A DNA stretch of 64,000 nucleotides from an uncultured Bacteroidales bacterium (GTDB taxonomy: Bacteria; Bacteroidota; Bacteroidia; Bacteroidales; Bacteroidaceae). The notes below the pieces were generated by a model. That model searched no databases and was not told where the DNA came from. It worked only from the letters and a program-made list of their open reading frames with translations. Both the position numbers and the translations under genes were made by a program. The stretch is taken from contig CACZJU010000013.1 in NCBI GenBank assembly GCA_902781515.1, forward strand, positions 32,574-96,573, in the 5' to 3' direction. The number at the start of each line of letters is the position of its first letter. Position 1 is the stretch's first letter. Shown here in pieces: positions 17,933 to 25,623 of the stretch.

Positions 17933-18811
17933 ATGATACTATCAATGACTGGATACGGCAAATGCAGTGTCGTATACAACGGGAAGAAAATTACAGCGGA
18001 GATAAAGTCGCTGAACAGTAAAGCATTAGACCTTTCTACACGCATTATTCCTTCATATAGAGAGAAGGAAATGGAAATCCGCAATATGATTGCCACAGCG
18101 CTTGAAAGAGGCAAAGTGGAATTCAATTTGTGGACGGAAAAGGATGAAGCCTCTATGGCTGCTCCCATCAATGGTGCTGTGGCTGAAGGCTATCGCAAAC
18201 AAATTCGTCACATCTGCGGACAATACGGTATTAACGAACCCGAAAACTGGTGGGGACTGTTGTTGCGACTGCCCGACGTGCTAAGTCGTGACGAAGCTGT
18301 CGGCGAACTCTCCGAAGAGGAATGGACTGTAGTGCGCAGTACTGTGGAGCAGGCCATCGGTCAACTCATGGACTTCCGCAAGCAGGAGGGTTTGGCTCTG
18401 CAAAAGAAGTTCGAGGAGAAACTTGACAACATAGCCAGCCTAATGCACGATATCGAGCCGTTCGAACAGGGACGTGTAGAGAAGATTCGTCAGCGCATTA
18501 TCGATAATCTGGAGAAGCTGAAAGGTGTGGAATATGACCGCAATCGTCTGGAGCAGGAGATGATTTATTACATTGAGAAGCTGGACATCAACGAGGAGAA
18601 GCAGCGACTGACCAACCATCTGCAATACTTCCGCCAGACAATGGCCGACGGACACGGACAAGGCAAGAAACTGGGCTTCATTGCTCAGGAGATGGGACGC
18701 GAGATAAATACCACCGGCTCAAAATCCAACGAAGCAGAAATGCAGAACATCGTCGTTCGCATGAAGGACGAACTGGAACAAATCAAGGAACAAGTCTTAA
18801 ACGTAATGTAA
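17933..18811 (+). CDS. yicC: YicC/YloC family endoribonuclease
   Basis: 292 residues. YicC is an endoribonuclease family implicated in sRNA/mRNA turnover; the protein is cytoplasmic. Seen: the family start MILSMTGYGK, EIKSLNSKALDLSTRI, the helical middle (LQKKFEEKLDNIASLMHDI) and the highly conserved C-terminal part YIEKLDINEEKQRLTNHL and LGFIAQEMGREINTTGSK. The gap to gmk is one base, matching the frequent yicC-gmk pairing. Confidence 0.95.
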   Translation: MILSMTGYGKCSVVYNGKKITAEIKSLNSKALDLSTRIIPSYREKEMEIRNMIATALERGKVEFNLWTEKDEASMAAPINGAVAEGYRKQIRHICGQYGINEPENWWGLLLRLPDVLSRDEAVGELSEEEWTVVRSTVEQAIGQLMDFRKQEGLALQKKFEEKLDNIASLMHDIEPFEQGRVEKIRQRIIDNLEKLKGVEYDRNRLEQEMIYYIEKLDINEEKQRLTNHLQYFRQTMADGHGQGKKLGFIAQEMGREINTTGSKSNEAEMQNIVVRMKDELEQIKEQVLNVM

Positions 18812-18812
18812 T

Positions 18813-19391
18813 ATGCAAGGCCGTTTACTTATTTTCTCAGCACCTTCGGGCAGCGGAAAGAGTACCATAGTACAGTATCTGATGCAGGAACATCCGGAAT
18901 TCAATCTGGCTTTCAGCATCAGTGCCACCAGTCGTCCACCACGAGGTATGGAACAAAACGGAGTGGAATATTTCTTCATCTCACCCCAGGAGTTCAAGGA
19001 AAAGATTGAAAACGACGAGTTCCTGGAATACGAAGAGGTGTATCAGGACCGTTTCTACGGCACTCTCAAGAGTCAGGTGGAACGACAGCTTGAAGCCGGA
19101 CAGAACGTAGTGTTCGATGTTGATGTCAAGGGCGGTTGCAACATCAAGGAGTTCTATGGCGACAGAGCAATGAGCATCTTCATCCAACCACCATCGGTCG
19201 ATGAACTGCGCCGCCGACTGGTAGCCCGTGCCACCGACGATGCCGAACAGATAGAACGTCGTCTTGCAAAGGCCGAAGAGGAGATGTCGTATGCTCCACG
19301 CTTCGACAAGATTCTTGTCAACGACGACCTCGAAACAGCAAAAGCCGAAGCCGTCTCTCTCCTCCGCTCCTTCCTTACCCCCAATCTCTAA
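18813..19391 (+). CDS. gmk: Guanylate kinase
   Basis: 192 residues. Phosphorylates GMP to GDP with ATP. Seen: P-loop APSGSGKSTI (10-19), the GMP-binding SATSRPPRGME and GVEYFFISPQEF, and DVDVKGGCNIK before a LID-like RATDD-containing segment. Normal length. Its stop is followed at once by CTAAACT simple repeats, and it is co-directional with the small membrane protein and nadD. Confidence 0.97.
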   Translation: MQGRLLIFSAPSGSGKSTIVQYLMQEHPEFNLAFSISATSRPPRGMEQNGVEYFFISPQEFKEKIENDEFLEYEEVYQDRFYGTLKSQVERQLEAGQNVVFDVDVKGGCNIKEFYGDRAMSIFIQPPSVDELRRRLVARATDDAEQIERRLAKAEEEMSYAPRFDKILVNDDLETAKAEAVSLLRSFLTPNL

Positions 19392-19426
19392 ACTCTAAAC
19401 TCTAAACTCTAAACTCTAAACTTTAA
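19385..19426. repeat. CTAAACT simple repeats between gmk and the small membrane protein gene
   Basis: Five copies of the 7-base word AACTCTA with one variant fill the entire gap and reach the ATG at 19427, so the ribosome-binding region consists of repeat. Confidence 0.85.
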
Positions 19427-19609
19427 ATGTCCAACCTTCGTCTCACCGGTTTTCTCATTCTTGGTCTCGCATTGACCATGGGCATCATCATGTGGGCAAT
19501 GCATGAGAAACAATGGGCTACCGTACTCTTCGTGCTGGCAGCATTGCAGGCAATCATCATCGTCCTCAACTGGAACAAGGAGAGGCAACGCAAACACTTC
19601 CACAAATGA
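19427..19609 (+). CDS. Small two-helix membrane protein, 60 residues
   Basis: Two predicted membrane helices (LTGFLILGLALTMGIIMWAM and ATVLFVLAALQAIIIVLNW) separated by a short charged turn (HEKQ), and a basic tail (NKERQRKHFHK). Its stop overlaps the nadD start by four bases (ATGA), so it is translationally coupled to nadD and is likely real. I do not recognise a named family. The coupling to nadD may only reflect gene order. Confidence 0.75.
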   Translation: MSNLRLTGFLILGLALTMGIIMWAMHEKQWATVLFVLAALQAIIIVLNWNKERQRKHFHK

Positions 19610-20181
19610 GAGTAGGAGTCTTCGGCGGTTCGTTCAACCCAATTCACACTGGACACATCAACCTCGGCCTGTCGCTATGCAAGCAGGGGAAGGTGGACGA
19701 GTTGTGGTTTGTGGTGTCCCCACTCAATCCGCTGAAGCAATCATGCACCGACCTGTTGGCCGACGAAGCACGACTGCATCTTGCACAACTGGCTGTTGAG
19801 ACTCATCCTCAGTTGCATGTCTGCGACATAGAGATGCACCTGCCTCGTCCCTCATACATGGTTGACACACTCTCTGAACTGCGCAAGCAAAATCCCAACG
19901 ATGAACTAGTGTTGGTGATTGGTGCCGACAACTGGCTTCGCTTTCCACAATGGCGCAGCAGTCAGGAGATAATGCGCCATCACCGTCTGCTTATCTATCC
20001 TCGTCCGGGCTACGACATTGATGCCTCTACCCTACCCTCTGGCGTACAGATGGTAAAGACTCAGCTCTTCGACATTAGCAGCACACAGATACGTCAGGCC
20101 ATAGCTGCCGGCAACTATCACGGTCGTGGTCTCAATCCTCGCGTTTGGAAAGAAATAAAACAAAACAAATACTACCTATGA
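19606..20181 (+). CDS. nadD: Nicotinate-nucleotide adenylyltransferase
   Basis: 191 residues from the ATG at 19606 (the longer upstream frame is not needed). Makes deamido-NAD from nicotinate mononucleotide and ATP. Seen: GGSFNPIHTGHIN (nucleotidyltransferase HxGH motif), PLNPLKQ, LVIGADNW, and the C-terminal DISSTQIRQAI. Overlaps its neighbours by ATGA on both sides. Confidence 0.96.
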   Translation: MRVGVFGGSFNPIHTGHINLGLSLCKQGKVDELWFVVSPLNPLKQSCTDLLADEARLHLAQLAVETHPQLHVCDIEMHLPRPSYMVDTLSELRKQNPNDELVLVIGADNWLRFPQWRSSQEIMRHHRLLIYPRPGYDIDASTLPSGVQMVKTQLFDISSTQIRQAIAAGNYHGRGLNPRVWKEIKQNKYYL

Positions 20182-20882
20182 AACGATTATTCCTCATTCT
20201 TTTAATCTTCAATTTTCCGCTCGAACTTGTTCGCTTGCTGAGCTCAGCGGGGCAAGAATTTTCAATTTTCAATTCAGCTTCAGCTCAACGTACGCCTTTG
20301 GAGAAATACGAGATAGCACCTGCGCCCTTCGAGCATGTGTACATCGACCATGTCCGTCTTAATCCCAGTCGTACTGTCACCATTGGCGACAACCAGTATC
20401 TGGGACAGGTGAACCGCGACCATCAGTTCTACGGATATGGTATGTTTGTCAACGGCGACGGTTCTACCATCACAGGTAAGTTCCGCGATAGTGAACTACT
20501 CTTTGGCATTACCATGACTCAGACTGCAGCTGTGGTTGGCAACATCAAGAATCATGCTTCATACAGCCTGACGAACGGCAGACTCGAATACATCACCGTC
20601 AATGGTGAACAAAGGAAGATAGACCCTCGCGAGACACTCGACTACGGGTTCGTAAGCATGAAGTACGACAATGGCGACCAGTATGTGGGTGAGGTTTATC
20701 AGCGCAAGCGTCACGGCTTCGGTATATATTATTATAGGAATGGCGACTCTTGGTTCGGAGAGTACGACAACGATATCCGTTCTGGCTTCGGAGTCTTGTT
20801 CACAGTCGAAGGCACCCTTCACATCGGCGAATGGAAAGGCGAGGATGAAGTTCGCGTTATCCAAATAAAAAAGCGCAAGTAA
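20178..20882 (+). CDS. MORN-repeat secreted protein
   Basis: 234 residues from the ATG at 20178 that overlaps the nadD stop. Contains MORN-type repeats (MKYDNGDQYVGEVYQRKRHG, YYRNGDSWFGEYDNDIRSG, and an earlier YLGQVNRDHQFYGYGMFV). MORN repeats bind lipids or act as scaffolds; the cell location is probably the periplasm or envelope. The N-terminal signal peptide is abnormal: a palindromic element (GCTGAGCTCAGC, 20237-20248) flanked by TTTTCAA words adds about 20 residues (LELVRLLSSAGQE) before the ASAQ cleavage site. Confidence 0.8.
   Translation: MKRLFLILLIFNFPLELVRLLSSAGQEFSIFNSASAQRTPLEKYEIAPAPFEHVYIDHVRLNPSRTVTIGDNQYLGQVNRDHQFYGYGMFVNGDGSTITGKFRDSELLFGITMTQTAAVVGNIKNHASYSLTNGRLEYITVNGEQRKIDPRETLDYGFVSMKYDNGDQYVGEVYQRKRHGFGIYYYRNGDSWFGEYDNDIRSGFGVLFTVEGTLHIGEWKGEDEVRVIQIKKRK
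20205..20275. repeat. Palindrome flanked by TTTTCAA words inside a signal-peptide region
   Basis: TTTTCAA-type words at about 20209 and 20258-20272 bracket GAACTTGTTC and the perfect palindrome GCTGAGCTCAGC (20237-20248), itself flanked by CTTGC/GCAAG. Confidence 0.65.
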
Positions 20883-20895
20883 AATAACTTAGGAA

Positions 20896-21729
20896 TTAAC
20901 GGAGGACGAGGCTGCAGGAGAAACCTGCGGCCTTTTCTTCTTGAAGATAGAAGGGCGAAGCAACCACAAGAGGTTTGTTCTGCTTGCGAGCCTTGCGGGC
21001 TTGGTCACGACGATCGATACCGAAACAGCGTTTCCACACCGGCAACAACCAGTAACCGGCATTGGCACAAAGAATACCCGTACCGGCTCCCGCCATCACA
21101 TCACCGACCCAATGACGTTTGTTGTAAACACGCAGGTAAGCAGTAGTGGCAGCAACTGCGTATGCTGCAGCTCCATAGCCCCAACCATATTCTATACGCA
21201 TGAGTTCTGCACCAGTGAAAGCAGTAGCTGTGTGACCTGAGAAGAAAGAGTTACGTTTGCCTGAATCGGGACGCTGTTCCTTTACGGTGTACTTCACGGT
21301 GTTTGTGACACCTGCCATCAGGATGTTGGCAGTCAGTGAAGCAATGGCACGGTCGCGGAAGTTGTGCTTTGCCTTCACACCAGGCACGAAGCCAAGCACG
21401 AGATGTGCCCCAGTGGGAACATATTGCAGATACTCGTCGGCCTTGCACTTCTTCCAGTTGGGATTCATATTGTCGCGAGCACGCTGTTCGAGCCAGTCGA
21501 TGGGACTTTGTTCAGCCAATCCCCATGTTCCAATACCTATCAGTAAGGCAGGAGCCACCAGTTGCTTCGCATTGAAGCGATGCTCAGTGCTGACGTCGTC
21601 TGTCTTCACGACAAGCGTGTCGCCAGCCGCCTTCAGCGAATGAGAAAATGAGAAAATGAGAAAATGAGAAAGTATTATTACACGCTTCCTCCAAATCCAA
21701 TTTCTCAATATATTATTACCATTTTTCAT
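20896..21729 (-). CDS. PAP2-superfamily phosphatase
   Basis: 277 residues. Phosphatidic acid phosphatase type 2 family: hydrolyses phospholipid or undecaprenyl-pyrophosphate-type head groups at the envelope. Three motifs are present: KEQRPDSGKRN (KxxxxxRP), FSGHTATAF (PSGH-like, with Phe in place of Pro) and RVYNKRHWVGDV (SRxxxxxHxxxD-like; first residue differs). The hydrophobic N-terminus (ILSHFLIFSFSHSL) is largely encoded by repeated GAGAAAAT words (21640-21671). It follows the TonB-receptor-like gene with a 19-base gap also made of repeats. Confidence 0.85.
   Translation of the reverse strand: MKNGNNILRNWIWRKRVIILSHFLIFSFSHSLKAAGDTLVVKTDDVSTEHRFNAKQLVAPALLIGIGTWGLAEQSPIDWLEQRARDNMNPNWKKCKADEYLQYVPTGAHLVLGFVPGVKAKHNFRDRAIASLTANILMAGVTNTVKYTVKEQRPDSGKRNSFFSGHTATAFTGAELMRIEYGWGYGAAAYAVAATTAYLRVYNKRHWVGDVMAGAGTGILCANAGYWLLPVWKRCFGIDRRDQARKARKQNKPLVVASPFYLQEEKAAGFSCSLVLR
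20910..20937 (+). terminator. Intrinsic terminator for the yicC-MORN operon, inside the PAP2 gene end
   Basis: Stem GGCTGCAGG/CCTGCGGCC with loop AGAAA, followed by TTTTCTTCTT. It lies in the last codons of the convergent PAP2 gene, so coding and termination share sequence. Confidence 0.65.
21640..21671. repeat. GAGAAAAT words forming a signal-peptide core
   Basis: Four copies of an 8-base word lie in the PAP2 signal-peptide region. The same word occurs as a leader at 30224-30257. Confidence 0.75.
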
Positions 21730-21750
21730 TCTTTCATTTTTTCATTTCTC
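21723..21750. repeat. GAATGAAAAAAT words at the PAP2 gene start
   Basis: Repeats span the ribosome-binding region and the start codon of the PAP2 gene and reach the stop of the gene before it. Confidence 0.7.
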
Positions 21751-24175
21751 AAAGTTCCACCTTCAGCGTGCCGATGATGCCACGAGGTATGGTCAGCGTC
21801 ATGTTCGGACCGCGACTGTCGGCACCACGAACGCCTTCGGGGAAGCACATCTCGGTGTACACATTACCAAAGTCATAGATATTGTAGCACATCAGGGCAA
21901 GACTCATGGGATGCCCCTTCAGCGTCCAGCAGAAGCGGGCATGAAGGTCTATATCGAACAGAGCACTCTCTCGACTGCCGAAGTTGCCGTTCGTAGGATT
22001 TATGCCTCGCGAAGGATAGGGACGCATTGCCATCTGTGTGTCGCCAGCCGTTGTGGTACTGGTTGCCGTATTGAAGAACACAAACGGCTGTCCGTCGGTC
22101 CAACGCAGATTGAAGCCGAACTGAAACCACTTTGTCACGTTGTATGCCAGATATATGCGGCAGACGTAGGCCTTGTCCTGATCCAGTCGGCCCACAGCCT
22201 TGTATTTGCCATTCGGATTTCCTATAGTGTTCTGGGTGTTGGGGTTAGCAGTCGATTCGCTCAGCACTCCGATGTTGTTCGCTGCAGGTCCGTTGCCAAG
22301 AGCCGACAGTCCCACGCCCATCATCGACTGCCACGAAAGGCTGAACACCACCTTGCGGCCTGTATAGGTGTAGCGTGATGTCTGCGACATATAGTACGGA
22401 GTATTGTTGAAGAAACTACCTCCCATCATAGAAGTCGGTGTGTAGCCCACCACATAGCAATGTTCACCTGGCGTAAGGAAATAGTAGTCGTTGGCATCGG
22501 TGAAGCCGTTCGCTGCTGCCCCACCCTCGAACTGTGTCATCCAAGTGTGGTAGTATTTTTTGAAAGTCTGCAGCAGGGCTATCTCATGACGACCGAAACG
22601 CAGGCGTATCGGCAGGTCGAATGTCATGTATGCCGGCTGTGCCAGATGCTTGTCGTATTTATGATACCGTCCGCCAGTGGTGGTCAGCAAGGTGTTTGTA
22701 CCGGAGAAATAGACATTGGCATTCATGTAATCACGACTCATGAAGCGAATGTCCTCGATGTTGTAGCTCACACGGTCGTGAGCCACAGCCAGTCCCAACT
22801 GGAACCAGCGTGCAGGACGCCAATCGAGGGAGAAGCGAGCCTGAGCGTTAGGAGTTATCTTCGTACGGTCGCGCAGCACCATGCCATCGAGTGTGAAGCC
22901 AAGTGAACCTGACAGGGAGAAGCGCGGCGAGAAGCTGTGGCGGGCCTCAACCCCTACCCTATTCTCCAAGAGTCCTGATGCGAAGGCGCGGCTCGTCCAG
23001 TCGTAGCGATAGAGCGGCGTGGCTGTGGGCGCAAGCATGTGCTGCATATACACCTCGTTGCTGAACGAACGTGCTGTGGGATTGAAACTCAACAGCGAGT
23101 TGTAGCCCTCGGCCTTCAGTCGCAACCATTTCTTCAGTCCTCGCTCGTAGTTGACAAACCACGTTAGTTCCTGCGTGCGGCCGTCTGCCATCCAAGGTTC
23201 CAGCGACTCGCCGTCCTGGTCTATGATGTTACGACTGAATTCTCTGTCATCGTGCTTAGTGATGTTTGCAGCCCATGTGATGCCTGTTGTCAGTCCGCCC
23301 TTACTTCCGAAGAGCGAAGCGCTGTAGGTGTTCAGTTGCATCACCTCGTTGGGATTGAAGTAGAACTCCGAACCGTAGTTGTCCTTACCCGAGAAGTTAA
23401 CGTAGTAACCTGCACGGTCCAATCGCGAGCCAGTGGGCAACTGACCGTCCATCTGCACCTTGTAATAGTCGGCAGCATAGCGCGGCTGTGAGGGTATGAG
23501 ACCATTCTGGTTGTAGTTGGGATACATCTGCTCTCCCACGCTGGCATAGAGGTGCTGACGATAATGGTGTCCATTCTTGTCTTGGATGGTATATGCCACA
23601 TCTGCCGTTCCTTGTCCGCGCTGATACTGGCGGCGATGTATCGTCTGCTTGTCGTATGCGCCCTCTGTTCCCGTCCCATGGAAGATATGCACTATGGAAG
23701 CCGTACCGCGTGATATACCTCCTATGCCACCTCGGTTCCACGATACAGAGGCATAGTCCGGAGCAAGGGTATCGAGTTCGAAGCGCAGTTCGGAGTTTAT
23801 GGAATTGAGACGAAGGTCGTAGTTCTCCATGTTGGGAACATAGCTTGTGGAGCCTGCTGTGAAACGGTTGTCAACACGGAACCCATCGATGTAGAAACGG
23901 TTCCAGCGATAGGAGTTACCATCGACGGAGAACATCAACTGTCCCGACTCGTCCCATTGTCCAAGGTGAAGACCCTGATAGACCGTGCGATCACTAAGTG
24001 CATCGAGCCAGTGTGCCAAATGTCCCTGATGATAGTAGTCGCGGAAGAACGAAGCCCGAACCGAATCACTCTGAGCATATAAAGAATGAAAAAATGAAAG
24101 AATGAAAAAATGAAAAAGCATGGCTACACGCTTCCCCAAATACCTTTTCCTTATTATATTATTACAATTTTTCAT
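21749..24175 (-). CDS. TonB-dependent-receptor-like outer-membrane protein
   Basis: 808 residues with a signal peptide (cleavage near LYAQS). The body alternates aromatic beta-strands (YYVNFSGKDNYGSEFYFNP, KWFQFGFNLRWTDGQPF) and ends in RGIIGTLKVEL, a beta-barrel closing signal. The N-terminal third has a plug-like feel (FYIDGFRVDNRFTAGSTSY) but no carboxypeptidase-like domain or obvious TonB box was seen. It probably imports or exports a large substrate; the ligand is unknown. Its start codon and its hydrophobic signal core are both in simple-repeat tracts (24170-24213 and 24083-24118). Middle gene of a three-gene set. Confidence 0.75.
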   Translation of the reverse strand: MKNCNNIIRKRYLGKRVAMLFHFFILSFFHSLYAQSDSVRASFFRDYYHQGHLAHWLDALSDRTVYQGLHLGQWDESGQLMFSVDGNSYRWNRFYIDGFRVDNRFTAGSTSYVPNMENYDLRLNSINSELRFELDTLAPDYASVSWNRGGIGGISRGTASIVHIFHGTGTEGAYDKQTIHRRQYQRGQGTADVAYTIQDKNGHHYRQHLYASVGEQMYPNYNQNGLIPSQPRYAADYYKVQMDGQLPTGSRLDRAGYYVNFSGKDNYGSEFYFNPNEVMQLNTYSASLFGSKGGLTTGITWAANITKHDDREFSRNIIDQDGESLEPWMADGRTQELTWFVNYERGLKKWLRLKAEGYNSLLSFNPTARSFSNEVYMQHMLAPTATPLYRYDWTSRAFASGLLENRVGVEARHSFSPRFSLSGSLGFTLDGMVLRDRTKITPNAQARFSLDWRPARWFQLGLAVAHDRVSYNIEDIRFMSRDYMNANVYFSGTNTLLTTTGGRYHKYDKHLAQPAYMTFDLPIRLRFGRHEIALLQTFKKYYHTWMTQFEGGAAANGFTDANDYYFLTPGEHCYVVGYTPTSMMGGSFFNNTPYYMSQTSRYTYTGRKVVFSLSWQSMMGVGLSALGNGPAANNIGVLSESTANPNTQNTIGNPNGKYKAVGRLDQDKAYVCRIYLAYNVTKWFQFGFNLRWTDGQPFVFFNTATSTTTAGDTQMAMRPYPSRGINPTNGNFGSRESALFDIDLHARFCWTLKGHPMSLALMCYNIYDFGNVYTEMCFPEGVRGADSRGPNMTLTIPRGIIGTLKVEL
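24083..24118. repeat. GAATGAAAAAAT words forming a signal-peptide core
   Basis: Repeats of a 7-8-base word encode FHFFILSFFHS in the signal peptide of the receptor-like gene. Confidence 0.75.
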
Positions 24176-24213
24176 TCCTTTATTCTTTCATTCTTTCATT
24201 TCTTCATTTTTCT
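24170..24213. repeat. GAATGAAA words at the receptor-like gene start
   Basis: Six to seven variant copies across the leader and start codon of the receptor-like gene and the stop of the preceding gene. Confidence 0.75.
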
Positions 24214-25125
24214 CAGTATGTCAATGTTGTACGCAACGCCAAGACGGGCCTGCTGGTAGGGATAGTCGCGCACTCCATACTGGTAGGCAGCCACAATCTC
24301 CCATGCCTTTATCTTATACGATAGGTTCGTCTTCAGCGTCATAGGACAGTCGTGAGCCGTAGGACCGCCGTTGCCGGCATTGTGTTCCCAACCGTTGTAG
24401 CCGCTGAAGGTTTGGGACAGACTGAAATAGCGGTTCTCCCACTTCAACATCACGCCGTATTGTATGGCATCGTCCTGTCGTCCGTTGTCGGTCTGCCAAC
24501 AGAGGAAACCTGTGGAGGCTGCCACGCGCAGACGATGTTGCCACTTGCTCTTGCCCAGTGCAAAGGACTTTGCCACCGAAGTATCGAAGAAATATCCCGG
24601 ACAATCGTAGTAGCGGGCAATGTAGAAACCGCCGCCCGAGGCTGTCTTCAATGCTGCACGCAGGGTAATGTCGGGACGATACTTCTTCTCTGTCAATATC
24701 TGTGCGTCTATGCTCACATACACATCGCCACCCAGACTACCCTTACGGGCTTCCTGCTGATTGGCGGCCTGTATTCGACAGGTTGCGATGTTCTCGTCGG
24801 AGTTCTTGTACCACTCCACCACAGGCATCCACAGCGTGAAGTTTGCACGTCGTGTCCACAATGGCACATTCACCTTCAGCGCCACATCCTCGGTATGGTC
24901 GCCACGGTTGCCGTGAAAGTAGTCACCTGTCAGCTCTATGCGCAAGTCGCCACTTACCCTTCCGTCAAGAATATCGGGCACGGGGAAGGCGTTTGGACCG
25001 AAGTAATAAGGGGAAATAAGCGTGACATCGCGCAGTACAGGCTTGTCGAGCGCCGTCTGCGCCACCAAGCCCATAGCCATTGCCAAGCCACACACTAACA
25101 TTGCTATCCGTCTCATCTTCCTCAT
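24196..25125 (-). CDS. Putative outer-membrane beta-barrel protein
   Basis: About 309 residues from the ATG at 25125, chosen because the promoter box (25141-25134) lies immediately upstream. Signal peptide ends near GLVAQT. The rest has amphipathic strand pattern (GDLRIELTGDYFHGN, VALKVNVPLWTRRANFTLW, YSLSQTFSGYNG-like) and a C-terminal strand (QARLGVAYNIDILRKMKK), consistent with a small outer-membrane barrel. I do not recognise a named family. First gene of a set with the receptor-like and PAP2 genes. Confidence 0.65.
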   Translation of the reverse strand: MRKMRRIAMLVCGLAMAMGLVAQTALDKPVLRDVTLISPYYFGPNAFPVPDILDGRVSGDLRIELTGDYFHGNRGDHTEDVALKVNVPLWTRRANFTLWMPVVEWYKNSDENIATCRIQAANQQEARKGSLGGDVYVSIDAQILTEKKYRPDITLRAALKTASGGGFYIARYYDCPGYFFDTSVAKSFALGKSKWQHRLRVAASTGFLCWQTDNGRQDDAIQYGVMLKWENRYFSLSQTFSGYNGWEHNAGNGGPTAHDCPMTLKTNLSYKIKAWEIVAAYQYGVRDYPYQQARLGVAYNIDILRKMKK

Positions 25126-25133
25126 TTTGACCG

Positions 25134-25165
25134 CGAAGATACATAAAATAATAATGGTACACAAA
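25134..25165 (-). promoter_or_regulatory. Promoter of the outer-membrane gene set
   Basis: Minus-strand TATCTTCG (25141-25134) with TTTG (25165-25162) exactly 20 bases upstream. A second TTTGTG lies farther upstream. The ATG begins 8 bases after the box, so the leader is nearly absent. Confidence 0.7.
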
Positions 25166-25193
25166 CTTGCGGCCCACAAACTTCCTTATCACG

Positions 25194-25397
25194 CACTAAT
25201 AGTCTTCCGCCGAAGCATTAGTAATCTTCCGACGAGTGCATTAGTAATCTTCCGTGCCATACATTAGTAATGCGTCGAGCGATGCATTAGTAGTGCGTTA
25301 TGCAAGACACTAATAGTATAATTCCAAACTCACTATAGTGAAATGGGAAAAACACTATATTGAAATGGGAGGGGCAATATTAATGCACGAAACAGCC
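25194..25397. repeat. Array of short palindromes with 22-23-base period
   Basis: This explains most of the 320-base gap 25126-25445. CAYTA-type units begin at 25194, 25216, 25239, 25262, 25285, 25308, 25331, 25353 and, weaker (CAATATTAATG), 25375. The spacings are 22, 23, 23, 23, 23, 23, 22 and 22. Unit cores are self-complementary or nearly so (CATTAGTAATG, CACTATAGTG, CACTAATAGT). Two units share CACTATA(G/T)TGAAATGGGA. The array sits 29 bases upstream of the -33 box of the outer-membrane gene set and so may regulate it. Confidence 0.75.
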
Positions 25398-25419
25398 CGA
25401 CAGGGATACTGCCGGGCTG
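25393..25419 (-). terminator. Hairpin after the 54-residue protein gene
   Basis: CAGCCCG (25393-25399) pairs with CGGGCTG (25413-25419). It lies 27 bases beyond the stop of the small gene, followed on the minus strand by TTTCG. Likely a weak intrinsic terminator. Confidence 0.5.
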
Positions 25420-25445
25420 CCACTATATCGAGCGCTTAACGCTTC

Positions 25446-25610
25446 TTAATAATCTTCTTCGTCATCCCAATCAAACGCCGATTGACGAACACCGAATTCG
25501 TCTGAACTTGTAATAGATTGGTTTTTATCTAATACAGCCGAAAGAGCCATCATTTCTGTTGTGGCAACATTAACGACCTTAGCTTGAGGAATAATATATA
25601 TCTTTTTCAT
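25446..25610 (-). CDS. Small protein, 54 residues, Prevotella-type
   Basis: Too short for routine ORF finding but well formed: it starts MKKIYIIPQAKVVNV at 25610 after a purine-rich leader (AGGGCAGGACT) and ends in the acidic DWDDEEDY. The general pattern (basic start, IPQ, VVNV, MMALS, acidic tail) is like many small Bacteroidota proteins that lie next to surface or type IX secreted proteins. It is 13 bases downstream of the FN3 protein gene on the same strand, so probably the last gene of that transcript. No signal peptide is obvious. Function unknown. Confidence 0.7.
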   Translation of the reverse strand: MKKIYIIPQAKVVNVATTEMMALSAVLDKNQSITSSDEFGVRQSAFDWDDEEDY

Positions 25611-25623
25611 AGTCCTGCCCTCC

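Noticed and set aside
25194-25397. CRISPR array
   Set aside because: The period is only 22-23 bases, the repeated core is about 10 bases, there are no long identical repeats or unique spacers, and no cas gene is nearby.
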